DNA of 64,000 nt from Pectobacterium versatile (GCF_020166435.1 NZ_JAINZP010000010.1:94367-158366); one strand, 5' to 3'. Numbered from the stretch's first letter, positions 9,716-19,229 are shown. The notes: generated by a model not told the origin, from the letters alone. A program made the numbers and translations.

Positions 9716-10420
9716 TTATGATAAGTTTTCAATTAATATATTGGTTATTTCTTTTTCACTTACATAGCCAGAGGCGATTTTTTTAATCATGCTATCTTTT
9801 TCAATCAGGATTGTTGGGAAAGCATTAACACCAAAATGACGCGCTCTATAAAACTCATTGATGGTTTCTGCTATCGCAAATTTTGAAGTGAAGACGTTTT
9901 TGAAATCATCGAAATCAATGCCAGTGGTAAGGCAGATGCTTTCATAAAACTCTATTTTCTTTGGGTCTTCCGACTGCGTATAGAATTTTCTTTGTGTCTC
10001 GCGGAAGAACTCAATTTTGGTGTCTTTTGCAATGAGCTCCGCACTGACAATGGCACGACAGGCAGGTTCTGTATCGTAATTAAAATATTCTGCATCCAGC
10101 AGAGCATAGGAAAACGGCTGGCCTGTTTTCGAACTGATGTGCTCCCATTCCCGACGTAAGAAATTTTTGAAGGAAGTATTCCACTCATCCCCCCCACCAG
10201 CACGAAGACCGCCGTTTGTCAGTGTGAATTGATAGTGATTGTCGTGACAAAACGCCGCTATACGGCTGACGGATTGAGATATTCCCCAACACCAGGAACA
10301 CATTGGGTCTCCGACATAATGGACGATCACGGCTTCTTTTTCTGTCTGCCCATCCTGAATAGGCGATAATTCTTTTTTTGTATCGATCAGGCATTGGCCT
10401 GTCTCATTATCACATAGCAT
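9716..10420 (-). CDS. DsbA-like (FrnE-type) thioredoxin-fold oxidoreductase
   Basis: This 234-residue protein has a CSWC active site at residues 41-44 (VGDPMCSWCWG) and the NAFPTIL cis-proline region near the C-terminus, as in the DsbA/FrnE thioredoxin-fold family. No signal peptide is visible, so it probably acts in the cytoplasm. Two further cysteines, at positions 3 and 10, are unusual. It is divergent from the LysR gene at 10513, a common regulator-target arrangement. The substrate is unknown. Confidence 0.8.
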   Translation of the reverse strand: MLCDNETGQCLIDTKKELSPIQDGQTEKEAVIVHYVGDPMCSWCWGISQSVSRIAAFCHDNHYQFTLTNGGLRAGGGDEWNTSFKNFLRREWEHISSKTGQPFSYALLDAEYFNYDTEPACRAIVSAELIAKDTKIEFFRETQRKFYTQSEDPKKIEFYESICLTTGIDFDDFKNVFTSKFAIAETINEFYRARHFGVNAFPTILIEKDSMIKKIASGYVSEKEITNILIENLS

Positions 10421-10512
10421 AGTCGGCTCCTTCTGAAGGGGATGATTTTATTATCCTCGGCGTTTAGGTACAATCCGATAAAATTTAACTCACTGTTCAG
10501 GATTTTTTGACA

Positions 10513-11421
10513 ATGGATAAGTTAAGAGCCATGCAAGCTTTTATCTATGTTGCTGAAACAGGAAGTTTCAGTGCGGCTGCCCTTAAACTTAATCTTCCAA
10601 AAGCAAGAATCTCTCAAAGAATAAATGATCTTGAGAGCGAATTGGGTATTAGGCTTTTTGAAAGAACAACACGCGCAGTGAAAATTACACATGCCGGACA
10701 AGAATACTTCGAAGAATGTGCCGCCTTGTTAAGAAATATTGAAAGGGTCGAGCAGAACCTGAAGCTTGAACAGCATTCATTGTCAGGAAGAATAACGGTA
10801 GATGTGTTATCTCCCGTGGCCAGATGGATTATTCTGCCTCATTTACACGACTTTAATTCCCAATACCCAGAGATTCAGATCAGTCTGAAGTCCAATGATT
10901 CGATAGCAAAAATTCATCAGGAAAGCATCGATCTTGCTATCCGAGGCGGGAGTCTGGAAGATTCAAGTCTGATTGCGAGGCCGTTATGCCATATACCTTT
11001 CCAGCTTTATGCCTCGCCTGAATTAGCGAGTTCATTATCACAATCGCTGTGCCCATCAAGCCTTCAGGATGAAAAATTAGTATCTTGGATGGCAAATGAT
11101 GAAAAAGAACTGGTTTGGCATTTGCAAAAGGCGAAGGAACACATTGTTGTCAGAAATGGGAAGCATCAATTTATTAGCGATCAAGATCTGGCATTAGCCT
11201 ATTGTGCGTCAGGGCACGGCGTATGCCCTGGAATGTATCTGGCTGCCGATGCCTATGTTAAGAAAGGGATGCTTACCCCTGTTTTTAACGCATGGAGCCT
11301 GATTGAGAAAAATGTCACAATCCTTTACCCGAGTAAAAAGCACCTGCCCAAAAGAGTTGAATGCTTCATTTCATGGTTAGTGAAAATCGTGGAGCAATAT
11401 GATTTTGATGCGCGTCATTAG
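10513..11421 (+). CDS. LysR-family transcriptional regulator
   Basis: The protein has about 302 residues, with an N-terminal winged helix (residues 1-60, FSAAALKLNLPKARISQRIND) and a LysR substrate-binding domain. I chose the ATG at 10513; a TTG two codons earlier is also open. It is divergent from the DsbA-like/ydhR pair and probably controls it in response to an unknown ligand. The codon use and AT content from about 9.3 to 11.4 kb look lower in GC than the neighbours, which suggests acquisition. Confidence 0.88.
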   Translation: MDKLRAMQAFIYVAETGSFSAAALKLNLPKARISQRINDLESELGIRLFERTTRAVKITHAGQEYFEECAALLRNIERVEQNLKLEQHSLSGRITVDVLSPVARWIILPHLHDFNSQYPEIQISLKSNDSIAKIHQESIDLAIRGGSLEDSSLIARPLCHIPFQLYASPELASSLSQSLCPSSLQDEKLVSWMANDEKELVWHLQKAKEHIVVRNGKHQFISDQDLALAYCASGHGVCPGMYLAADAYVKKGMLTPVFNAWSLIEKNVTILYPSKKHLPKRVECFISWLVKIVEQYDFDARH

Positions 11422-11438
11422 CGTCCCTGCTGTTTTCT

Positions 11439-13187
11439 TCACCTCTTTCCGTAAGCAACCTGCTGTACATCCGCCGTTAGCGGCGCAACAGAAGGATCGA
11501 CAATACGGTTCTCTGTGTGTGCTTTCTTCTCTGATTCGAGTGGCGTTAACCGTATCTGATGTTTGAAGCATGCTAGCACCGCAGGCTGGTGGCTGACGGC
11601 CAAAACAATGGTTTGCGGCAGTATTAATCTGATTTGCTCTAGCAGTTGAAGCGCCGCCGCGTCGTCGAGCTGGCTGGTGGCTTCATCCAGACAAAGTAGC
11701 GTCGGGCGCAGCAGTAACGCACGTGCGAGCGACAGGCGCTGTTGTTCACCGCCTGATAGTTCCCGGCTCCAGTTCGCCTTGTCGTCCAGACGGGGAATCA
11801 GCGCGGCCAGCCCGGTTTGTTCTAGTACCGCGATCAACCGTGCGGTATCCGCTAACTGCGCCTGCGGATAACACAGTACCTGACGCAGCGTGTCCTGCGG
11901 TAAATAGGCCTTTTGCGGTAAGAACAGCGCGCGGCCCGCAGGGAAATGCCTCTCTCCTTGTGAGGCAGGCCACAGCCCCGCCAGTGCCCGCAGCAGCGTG
12001 GTTTTTCCACTGCCGCTGACTGCGCTGAGCACCGCCCATTCGCCAGCCTGAAGCGTGAGCGTCAGAGGGGCGAAGTACGGTGAGCCCTCGGGGCGCGAGA
12101 CGGACAGCGCGTTGATGTGCAGAGCATAGCCTTCATGGCGAGGTTCCTCTGGCGTCGGTAACTGTTGTAAGCGGTGCTGGAATTCCCACAGCCGTTCAAT
12201 CGTAGAAGACCACTGAACCAGCTGGCGGTAGGCATCGATAAACCAGCCAAAGGCATCCAGCACATAACCGAAGGCGGATCGCGCCTGCATAATCGCCCCG
12301 AGGCTAACCTGACGGGCGAGAAACAGTGGCAGGGTAGCGAAAACTGGAATAATCAGGCTGAAACGGAAATAGCTGGTCGTAAAGCTTTCCAGCCGGAATT
12401 CTCGCGTCATTAAACGCTGCCAATTTTGCACGATGGGCAGGAAGTGTTGCCGCATCCGCTGCTGCTCGGCGTCGCTCCCTTGGTAAAACGCGATTTGCTC
12501 GCTGTTGTCTCGCACCCGCAGCAGCGTGGCGCGGTAGTCGGCTTCTACCCGCTGACGTTCAATATTCAGCTTGTGCAGGCGATGCCCCAGCAGGTGCGTC
12601 ACCACGCTGGCTACTGCGGCGTAAACCAGCGCGATCCACACCAGATAGCCGTGTACCGTGATGGTATAGCCGGCTAGCGTGAAAGTATGGACGCCGGAAA
12701 GCTGCCAGAGAATGGCGATGAAAGAGAAAAAACGGGCGGTGTTTTTCAGCAGCGAAAGCAGGAGTTCGAGACTCTGTTCGATCAGCAGACGGATATCTTC
12801 CGCGATGCGCTGATCGGGGTTATCCAGCCCGGAGCTGAGTTGGTAGTGGGCGTGATTACGCAGCCAATCCTGCTCATACTGATGCGTCATGGTATCGCGC
12901 CAGCGGATAATCAGCTGTTTCTTGAGCCAGTTGCCGCAGATGATCACCAGCACAAACAGCAGCGTGTAGGCTAGATAGCGCACGGCCATATCGTAGATTG
13001 ACGCGTGCTGAAAGTAGTCGGCCAGCGCGTCGTAAAAATCCCGGCTCCAGTTGTTGTACTGCACGCTGATCCACACGACGGAGAGTGTCAGGCTCATAAT
13101 CAGCAGCAGTAGCAACCAGAGCAGCGTGGCTCGCGTGGTCAGCCAGAAAGGTGCGACCAGCGCATAAAAGCGTTTAAGCGTTTGCAT
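11439..13187 (-). CDS. ABC transporter with fused membrane and ATPase domains (YddA/SbmA type)
   Basis: This 582-residue half-transporter has membrane segments in the first 320 residues (including 20-40, 70-90, 150-195 and 275-300) and a C-terminal ATPase. Walker A is at 389-396 (VSGSGKTT), the signature LSGG at 478-481 and Walker B LLCLDE at 497-502. It resembles E. coli YddA. It is 48 bases downstream of the TonB receptor and in the same direction, so it may move the siderophore or peptide handled by that receptor; import or export cannot be decided from sequence. Confidence 0.85.
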   Translation of the reverse strand: MQTLKRFYALVAPFWLTTRATLLWLLLLLIMSLTLSVVWISVQYNNWSRDFYDALADYFQHASIYDMAVRYLAYTLLFVLVIICGNWLKKQLIIRWRDTMTHQYEQDWLRNHAHYQLSSGLDNPDQRIAEDIRLLIEQSLELLLSLLKNTARFFSFIAILWQLSGVHTFTLAGYTITVHGYLVWIALVYAAVASVVTHLLGHRLHKLNIERQRVEADYRATLLRVRDNSEQIAFYQGSDAEQQRMRQHFLPIVQNWQRLMTREFRLESFTTSYFRFSLIIPVFATLPLFLARQVSLGAIMQARSAFGYVLDAFGWFIDAYRQLVQWSSTIERLWEFQHRLQQLPTPEEPRHEGYALHINALSVSRPEGSPYFAPLTLTLQAGEWAVLSAVSGSGKTTLLRALAGLWPASQGERHFPAGRALFLPQKAYLPQDTLRQVLCYPQAQLADTARLIAVLEQTGLAALIPRLDDKANWSRELSGGEQQRLSLARALLLRPTLLCLDEATSQLDDAAALQLLEQIRLILPQTIVLAVSHQPAVLACFKHQIRLTPLESEKKAHTENRIVDPSVAPLTADVQQVAYGKR

Positions 13188-13235
13188 AATGGGTTAGGCG
13201 ATGGCCTGCCAGCCGAGGCTGGCAGGCGTGTTCGC

Positions 13236-15731
13236 TTAGAAATTCCACTTCGCGGTTAGCATGAAATTACGCGGGTCGCCGTAATAGTTGTTGCCGCTAA
13301 GATGGCGGTTGTTCAGGTTTAAGTAGTAGGTTTTATCCGTCAGATTATTGCCCACCAGATTGAAGCTCAGGTTTTTGCTGTACTGATAGCGGACATTGGC
13401 GTTAAACAGGGTGTAACCGCCCTGATGCAGACCATAAACCCGATTAGGGTAGGTTTGTGTCTCGGTCTGTGCCGTCATACCTGCGCCAACCGTCCATTGA
13501 TTCAACTCACCCGGCAGATTGTATGAGGTGTAGAGCTTGAACATATGTTTCGGCGTGCGCGGGCTGAACTGTGCCGCTCTTTCGCTCGCGCTACCTTCAA
13601 GATATTTACTGTTGGTCAGGGTATAACCCGCCTGAATCTGCCAGCCTTCGGCCAGTTTTCCTGTGACATCCAGCTCCACACCCTGGCTGCGTACTTCGCC
13701 TTGAGCTTGCGAGCAGCTTGTCCCGATCAGGCAAACTGAACTATCCGCCACGGCCATCGCGCGGTTCGCCTGAATGATGCGGAACAGCGCCAGCGAGGTA
13801 TTCAGATCGCCATCAAAGAACTCGCCCTTCACACCGGTTTCATAGTTGGTGCCGGTAATGGCGGGCAGCAGCTTACCGTTGCGATCTTTTTCGCTCTGCG
13901 GCTTGTAGATCTCGGCGTAGCTCAGATACCAGGTGTAGTTGTCAGCAAAGTCCCACAGCAGGCCGCCGTAAGGCACAAACTCATTGCTGGCATGCAGGCT
14001 GCTGAGTGAGGACGTATTGCGGAGATGGTTAGTGAAATATTCGTCATAGCTGTAGGCGCTGTAGCGGCCCCCCAGAATCAGCTTCCAGTCATCCGCCAGT
14101 TCGAATCTGGCCGTGGCGAACGCACCGCGCTGATACAGGTTAAAGCGGTCGTTATAGTGGTTGTTGTAGAGGCTCGTATTTGACCAGTCTGGTTCTGCCA
14201 GCGAATTCGGCTGCCAGTTGAAAATATTCACGCTGCTGGTGTTGTTGATGCGGATGTGGTTGTTATCGAAATTCTCTTTCTGATAATCACCACCCACCAC
14301 CAGTTCATGATTACGTCCCAACAGCTCGAACGGACCGTTCAGGCTCAGGTTGTAACCCCACTGTTCGGCTTTGTTGTCGTAGCGCAGGTTATTGTTCAGC
14401 GAAGAATTTCCCGTTGCCGGATTGACGCCGCTGGTGCCGTTCATGATACCGATATAGCTGCTTGCTGCGCGGGAGTGGATATAGTTCAGCGCGGTTTTCA
14501 GCGTCCAGTCGTTATCGAAGTGGTGCTCCAGTTCGACAAACGGGTTAATTTTTTCAAATTCAACACGGTTCCAGCTGGCACCCAGATAGGTAGAGCGTGG
14601 CAGGTTCAGGCTACTTTTATTGGTGGCGAACGGGATGCCATACACATCAGGTACGGCACGGGTCTTTTGCCAGTTGATGCCGCCAGTGACCGTGGTGGAC
14701 GGCGTCAGATCGTAGGCCAGCGTGCCGAACAGCACTTTTCTTTCACTGTGCTCGTAATCTTTAAAGCTTTGTTTATCCTGATAAACGCCAACGAGACGGC
14801 CGCGCAGGCTGGCATCGTCGTTTAGCGGCCCGGAAACATCGAGCTCGCTGCGGTAATTATCCCAACTGCCTGCGCCAACGCTGCCGGATGCCTGAAAATT
14901 GTGAGTAGGCTGCTTGCGCACCAGATTAACGGTGCCGCCGGGTTCGCCATTGCCTTGTGACAGGCCGGACGCACCGCGCAGGATTTCGACGCGATCATAA
15001 ATCGCTAGATCGGGTGATTCGCTGGAGGACTGAACCGCACCCATGTTGGATACGCTGTTCTGGCTGGAGAAGTTCACGCCGTCTTCCTTGATATTATCCA
15101 TCACGAAAGCACGCGATTCGTATTTCACCTGATAGCTGTTCTGATTGACCACGTTAATACCGGTGGTTTGTTTCATGGCCTCATCCAGTGAGGTCATGTT
15201 CTGATCGTCCATGCGCTGGCGTGTCACGACGCTCACCGACTGCGGCGTTTCTCGCGGTGACAGATTCAGCTGTGTCGCGGTATTCATGCTGCGCGTGGTG
15301 TAGGACTGAGTGCCTTCGGTCACGCCGTTGCGGTTGATGCCCGCCACGACCAGCATTTCATCCCCCTGCGGTATTCTCTGTAAGCGCCAGACGCTATTAG
15401 GCTGCGGAATCACCTGAAGCCCGCTTCCTGCCAGCAGCGCCGCAAATCCGCCATCGACGCTGTAATTCCCTTGCAGAGACGGCCCGGTTTTTCCGGTCGT
15501 CAACTGTGCATTACCAACCAGATAAACGCCTGATTGGGCGGCAAACTGGTTAAGCTGCTGGTTAAGCGGCCCGGCGGAGATGGAATAGGTTTTGGTTGCC
15601 GCCGCAGTTGTCGTTTCTGCGGCAGTTGCGGTGGAATGCGTGAGCAGCGGTGCTCCGCACAGCAGCAGATGAACGGCAATGGCCAATTTGGACGGTGTGC
15701 GCTGTGTAGAGAAAAATGGAATCAATGCCAT
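13236..15731 (-). CDS. TonB-dependent siderophore receptor with N-terminal signalling (STN) domain
   Basis: This is an 831-residue outer-membrane receptor. A signal peptide ends near residue 38 (TATAAE). An STN domain spans about 45-110, followed by a TonB-box-like DEMLVVAG, the plug, and a 22-strand barrel ending in aromatic Phe (TAKWNF). Receptors with an STN domain (FecA, FpvA) pass ligand binding to FecR and an ECF sigma factor, both encoded just upstream. The ferric ligand is not identifiable from sequence; it most resembles hydroxamate or pyoverdine-type receptors. Confidence 0.92.
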   Translation of the reverse strand: MALIPFFSTQRTPSKLAIAVHLLLCGAPLLTHSTATAAETTTAAATKTYSISAGPLNQQLNQFAAQSGVYLVGNAQLTTGKTGPSLQGNYSVDGGFAALLAGSGLQVIPQPNSVWRLQRIPQGDEMLVVAGINRNGVTEGTQSYTTRSMNTATQLNLSPRETPQSVSVVTRQRMDDQNMTSLDEAMKQTTGINVVNQNSYQVKYESRAFVMDNIKEDGVNFSSQNSVSNMGAVQSSSESPDLAIYDRVEILRGASGLSQGNGEPGGTVNLVRKQPTHNFQASGSVGAGSWDNYRSELDVSGPLNDDASLRGRLVGVYQDKQSFKDYEHSERKVLFGTLAYDLTPSTTVTGGINWQKTRAVPDVYGIPFATNKSSLNLPRSTYLGASWNRVEFEKINPFVELEHHFDNDWTLKTALNYIHSRAASSYIGIMNGTSGVNPATGNSSLNNNLRYDNKAEQWGYNLSLNGPFELLGRNHELVVGGDYQKENFDNNHIRINNTSSVNIFNWQPNSLAEPDWSNTSLYNNHYNDRFNLYQRGAFATARFELADDWKLILGGRYSAYSYDEYFTNHLRNTSSLSSLHASNEFVPYGGLLWDFADNYTWYLSYAEIYKPQSEKDRNGKLLPAITGTNYETGVKGEFFDGDLNTSLALFRIIQANRAMAVADSSVCLIGTSCSQAQGEVRSQGVELDVTGKLAEGWQIQAGYTLTNSKYLEGSASERAAQFSPRTPKHMFKLYTSYNLPGELNQWTVGAGMTAQTETQTYPNRVYGLHQGGYTLFNANVRYQYSKNLSFNLVGNNLTDKTYYLNLNNRHLSGNNYYGDPRNFMLTAKWNF

Positions 15732-15850
15732 GAAAATTCGCCTTCTGACCCAGAGTAAAAATTGGTGGTTTTACTGTGAATCGAACGACAGTGGAAAAAG
15801 GGGAACTCAAAAGAGAAAATTTTTGTCTGTATCTAAAAAAGAAGGTGATA

Positions 15851-16813
15851 TCAACGCGGCTCGACGGTTACCCACCACGGAAAACGCCGCTGGATGCGGA
15901 CCGGGAAGGCCTGCGCCAGCATGTTCAGTGCCATATCGGTATCGGTTAAGGGGAAGGTGCCCATCACGCGTAAATCGGCGATGGCAGGCTGGCACGCCAG
16001 ATAGCCGTGGCGATAGCGGGACAGCTGTGCCACGACCTCTCCCAGCGGCATGTTGTCCGCCTGGAGCACGCCGTGTGACCAGTCGGCATCGTTCTGATGG
16101 TTGGGCAACATGTCCCCCTGACCATCAGCGTTAAAGCGCAGATGATAGCCCGCGTTGACCCGACGCGCGGCGGAGGCGTATTTGGCGCTGACCTCAACCG
16201 CGTGTTGGTAAACGGTCAGCGTGGTAGCGTCCGGTTCCTGCGCGACGCTGAAGCGCGTGCCCAGCGCCTGCAAGTGCCCCTGCGCGGTGGTGACAAAGAA
16301 AGGGCGGGCATCGGCAGCGGTCTCAATCAGAATATCCCCCGCCAGCAGGGCAATTTCCCGACGCTGGTCGCTGTAGCGGATATCAATCGCGCTGGCGGTG
16401 TTCAGCCACAGTCGGGTGTTGTCCGGTAAGGTGAGTGGTTTGATTTCTCCCACTGCGCTGTGATGATCGGCCGTCATCGCCAGCAGCGAGCCTTTTAGCG
16501 GCGTATGGCGGTACGTCAGCCAGGAAAGCAGTGAACCGGTGCTGAGTAGCGCGACGAGCTTGAGCGCACGGCGGCGTGTCATCGGTGCAGGTTGGTGCAG
16601 TAGCGTATTCAGCGCGGGCTGCTGGCCGTCGCCACGCAGCGGTTGGAAGCGCTGGCTGACCGTTTGCACGTATTCCCAGGCTTGACGGTGTTCCTCGCTT
16701 TCGTCCATCCAGCGCTGCCAGTGGTGGTAGTGCTCATCGTCAGGTTCCCGATCGCACAGTTGGGCGTACCATTGCGATGCCTGCTGCAAGGCGATAAAGC
16801 TGGGCTTATTCAT
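15851..16813 (-). CDS. FecR-family anti-sigma/sensor protein
   Basis: This is a 320-residue FecR-type inner-membrane regulator. The N-terminal cytoplasmic part (residues 1-80, ASQWYAQL...HHWQRWMDES) binds the sigma factor. A membrane segment lies near residues 84-102 (ALKLVALLSTGSLLSWLTY), and the periplasmic FecR domain near 115-210 contacts the receptor's STN domain. It overlaps the upstream sigma gene by 4 bases (ATGA type), so the two are translationally coupled. Confidence 0.93.
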   Translation of the reverse strand: MNKPSFIALQQASQWYAQLCDREPDDEHYHHWQRWMDESEEHRQAWEYVQTVSQRFQPLRGDGQQPALNTLLHQPAPMTRRRALKLVALLSTGSLLSWLTYRHTPLKGSLLAMTADHHSAVGEIKPLTLPDNTRLWLNTASAIDIRYSDQRREIALLAGDILIETAADARPFFVTTAQGHLQALGTRFSVAQEPDATTLTVYQHAVEVSAKYASAARRVNAGYHLRFNADGQGDMLPNHQNDADWSHGVLQADNMPLGEVVAQLSRYRHGYLACQPAIADLRVMGTFPLTDTDMALNMLAQAFPVRIQRRFPWWVTVEPR

Positions 16814-17352
16814 GAATCAACGGCCTGACCGTCCGCGTCTATCTCCGCTTCCAACAGCACACAATGCAGCATGGCCTGTGCCATGTATTTTTTTACCATG
16901 CGTTCGGAAACGCCCAGCGTCTCGGCAATGTCCCGATAGGGTAATCCCTGTACCTGCGCCATGATAAAGGCCGCGCGTACCTTCTCTGGCAGCGCTCGCA
17001 GCATGGCGTCGACCTGATACAGGGTTTCGAGAATGATGTTGCTGTCTTCCGCCGACAGCGCAACCGGTTCTGGCTGCTCGGCCAGCGAGGTGAGCCAGAC
17101 GCGCTCAATTTCCCGTTTGCGCCACAGATCGACGCACATGCCTTGCGCCATTACGCTCAGGTAAGCCCGCGCGCCAGCGTGGCTGTCGAACTGGCGCGGC
17201 TTCAATAAGAGCCGTAAAAATACATCCTGCGCCAGATCGGCCGCATCACACAGATTCCCCAGCCGTTTGCGCAATAGCCCCTGTAACCAGCCATGATGCT
17301 GACAATAGAGCTGATGCAGATCTGCTGAGGTATCAATGTTGGCTGATGACAT
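16810..17352 (-). CDS. FecI-like ECF sigma factor
   Basis: This is a 180-residue extracytoplasmic-function sigma factor. Region 2 is at about 20-85 (DAADLAQDVFLRLL) and region 4 at about 125-170 (LPYRDIAETLGVSERMVKKYM). Together with the overlapping FecR gene and the downstream receptor it forms a cell-surface signalling unit that should switch on the receptor when ligand binds. A Fur-box-like sequence lies 55 bases upstream. Confidence 0.94.
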   Translation of the reverse strand: MSSANIDTSADLHQLYCQHHGWLQGLLRKRLGNLCDAADLAQDVFLRLLLKPRQFDSHAGARAYLSVMAQGMCVDLWRKREIERVWLTSLAEQPEPVALSAEDSNIILETLYQVDAMLRALPEKVRAAFIMAQVQGLPYRDIAETLGVSERMVKKYMAQAMLHCVLLEAEIDADGQAVDS

Positions 17353-17406
17353 GTCTGGTGCCTGAAACGGAGCGATAGGAGGTCAAATTTCAGGCGCATA
17401 TTAATT

Positions 17407-17425
17407 GAGAATGATTTTTATTTCA
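17407..17425 (-). promoter_or_regulatory. Fur box upstream of the FecI-type sigma gene
   Basis: GAGAATGATTTTTATTTCA matches the 19-base Fur consensus at about 12 positions and lies in the promoter region of the sigma-FecR operon. Iron repression of the locus is expected for this family. Confidence 0.6.
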
Positions 17426-17506
17426 ACGCTAAGGAAAATGTGGATAACGGTGTCGGAGGGGAAGGTGAGGGAAGCGGTAAGCATGCAGGGGGCGCAAGGT
17501 TGGAAT

Positions 17507-17540
17507 GCACCACACTCGATAGCCGTATCGGGCGTGGTGC
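17507..17540. repeat. Interrupted palindrome between fecI-like and discoidin genes
   Basis: GCACCAC (17507-17513) pairs with GTGGTGC (17534-17540), and inside it CGATA (17517-17521) pairs with TATCG (17526-17530). No T-run follows on either strand. It could terminate the discoidin-gene transcript or be a small repeat. Confidence 0.5.
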
Positions 17541-17591
17541 GTTCAACGACAGCGGAATCGACTGACCTAAGCGCCAGACGATTCCAACACG

Positions 17592-18071
17592 TTACTTGAT
17601 GGCCTGAGCCGGAACCTGTGCGGCACTGTTAAAGCTGATCTCGTTGATCGCACTCCATTTATTCACATCGGTACCGAACGTATCCAGCTTGAAGAATTTC
17701 GCTTTCACGGCAGGGAAGGTGAATTTTTCACCGTCTTTGGCGTTGTTGGAGGTGACCAGATTGTCAGCCAGTTTTTGCCAGGTTTTACCGTCGGTGGAGT
17801 AGGAAACGGAGAACTTCAGTTTGCGCTCGTCCGCTTTGAAAGGAACCAGAACAAAGTTTTCAACCGACTGTTCTTTATCCAGTTCTACCTGAACCCAGCT
17901 CTCGCCATTTGCCGCCCAGCGGGTTTTTACGTCGCCATCGGCAATGTTGGCAGGTTTATGGCCCTTGTCTGAATCATAAGCGGAAGCTGTCACCGCCGTT
18001 ACTTGTACCGCGTAAGCGGAAAGAGAGAATAAGCCGCACAGGAGCGTCGTAGCCAGAGTGTATTTTTTCAT
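17592..18071 (-). CDS. Secreted discoidin (F5/8 type C) domain protein
   Basis: This is a 159-residue protein with a signal peptide (MKKYTLATTLLCGLFSLSAYA, cleavage near residue 21). A single discoidin/galactose-binding-like domain follows (TASAYDSDKGHKPANIADGDVKTRWAANGESWVQVELD and a C-terminal WSAINEISF), a fold that usually binds glycans. The ATG at 18071 has the signal peptide directly after it; an extension to 18179 would add 36 unlikely residues. A role in binding a host or envelope polysaccharide is inference. Confidence 0.85.
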   Translation of the reverse strand: MKKYTLATTLLCGLFSLSAYAVQVTAVTASAYDSDKGHKPANIADGDVKTRWAANGESWVQVELDKEQSVENFVLVPFKADERKLKFSVSYSTDGKTWQKLADNLVTSNNAKDGEKFTFPAVKAKFFKLDTFGTDVNKWSAINEISFNSAAQVPAQAIK

Positions 18072-18282
18072 ATTATTCCTCGTAGATAACGGATAAACCA
18101 TACATGCCTGCAAACCAGAAACATGAAATGGAATTGCATTGTGATAAAAAAGAAACGAGGTTTTATTTATAGCGATCACGTTGCGGGGATTTTTCTATCA
18201 GGAAAAAAGGCAGAGCGGGATGGGGCGCACATTATGGCACCCAATGGCACCCGCCGAGTCGCGAGTGCCGTAGGTAAAGAGG

Positions 18283-18726
18283 TTAGCCGAGCGGCAGCGC
18301 CATGAGAATAGCGTCTTCCCGGCCTTGTGCTGTAGGGTAATAATCGCGGCGCACGGAGACTTCGTTAAATCCCAGGCTTTCATAAAGCGCGATGGCTCGC
18401 GCGTTTGACTCGCGTACTTCCAGCCACAGCGTCAGAATGCCGCGCCGTTCCATTTCTTCGATCAGATGTTCCAATAGCTGGCGACCCAGCCCTTGACGCT
18501 GGTGGTCGGGGTGTACCGCGATATTGAACAACGTCGCTTCATCCAGCACGACCTGTGTGATGGCGTAAGCGGCAAGCTGCCCGTCATGCTCCAGTTTGAT
18601 GTTGAAATAACGCTCACCTTGATTGCTGACAAACGTTTTTTCCGACCAGGGAAAGGCGTGGCTGACTTGTTCAATTTTAAAGGCTTGTGCCAGATCGGCT
18701 GGCGTCAGAGAAGATATCGTGTTCAT
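18283..18726 (-). CDS. rimI: Ribosomal protein S18-alanine N-acetyltransferase RimI
   Basis: RimI acetylates the N-terminal alanine of ribosomal protein S18. The 147-residue GNAT protein matches E. coli RimI closely (AHAFPWSEKTF-type segment, RQGLGRQLLEHL acetyl-CoA loop, LYESLGFNE). The start MNTISSLT at 18726 matches E. coli and overlaps the end of holD by 50 bases, an arrangement kept in enterics. Confidence 0.96.
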   Translation of the reverse strand: MNTISSLTPADLAQAFKIEQVSHAFPWSEKTFVSNQGERYFNIKLEHDGQLAAYAITQVVLDEATLFNIAVHPDHQRQGLGRQLLEHLIEEMERRGILTLWLEVRESNARAIALYESLGFNEVSVRRDYYPTAQGREDAILMALPLG

Positions 18727-19108
18727 GTTCACAGATCTGTTGCCACAGCGCCCGTTTGGCGTCGGCATTTTGATAAAGTTCGGAAAGCAGAGGGCTGGAA
18801 AGCTGAACACCCTGTAGCGCAATGGGTTCCGCGATGCCTAACCGCCAGCTATGGCAGTGCGCGTCGGCGGGCAACATCTCGATCTGCTGCGGCGTCAGGC
18901 GATAGGCTTGCGCGGGAGTGAGCGCCAGACTGTGCAGAACGTCGGTCAGCAGCGGTTCATCATCGGCCAGCGGCTCGGCGGAGACAATCACCAGACGCAC
19001 CTGTTCGGGCAGACTGACGGCGATTTCGCCTTGCAGCACCGTCGGGCGACGCAGCGTCCACTGCGTAATCCCCAGTTGCTGTAGCAGCCTGTCACGTCTT
19101 GATTCCAT
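18677..19108 (-). CDS. holD: DNA polymerase III psi subunit HolD
   Basis: HolD (psi) links the chi subunit, and through it SSB, to the clamp loader. The 143-residue protein begins MESRRDRLLQQLGITQWTLRRP, typical of HolD. The gene overlaps rimI downstream and is divergent from rsmC, the same order as in E. coli (leu tRNAs, rsmC, holD, rimI). Confidence 0.95.
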   Translation of the reverse strand: MESRRDRLLQQLGITQWTLRRPTVLQGEIAVSLPEQVRLVIVSAEPLADDEPLLTDVLHSLALTPAQAYRLTPQQIEMLPADAHCHSWRLGIAEPIALQGVQLSSPLLSELYQNADAKRALWQQICEHEHDIFSDASRSGTSL

Positions 19109-19229
19109 GCGTTATCCTGTCTGGCGTGCGAGAAAATGATTCGTGCCTATGCTAACAAACCCCGTCAGACTGCGCCAACGTCGGTGCGGTTATTTCCTCT
19201 CCGCTCTGCAACTTCGGGGACGAAGCGTA

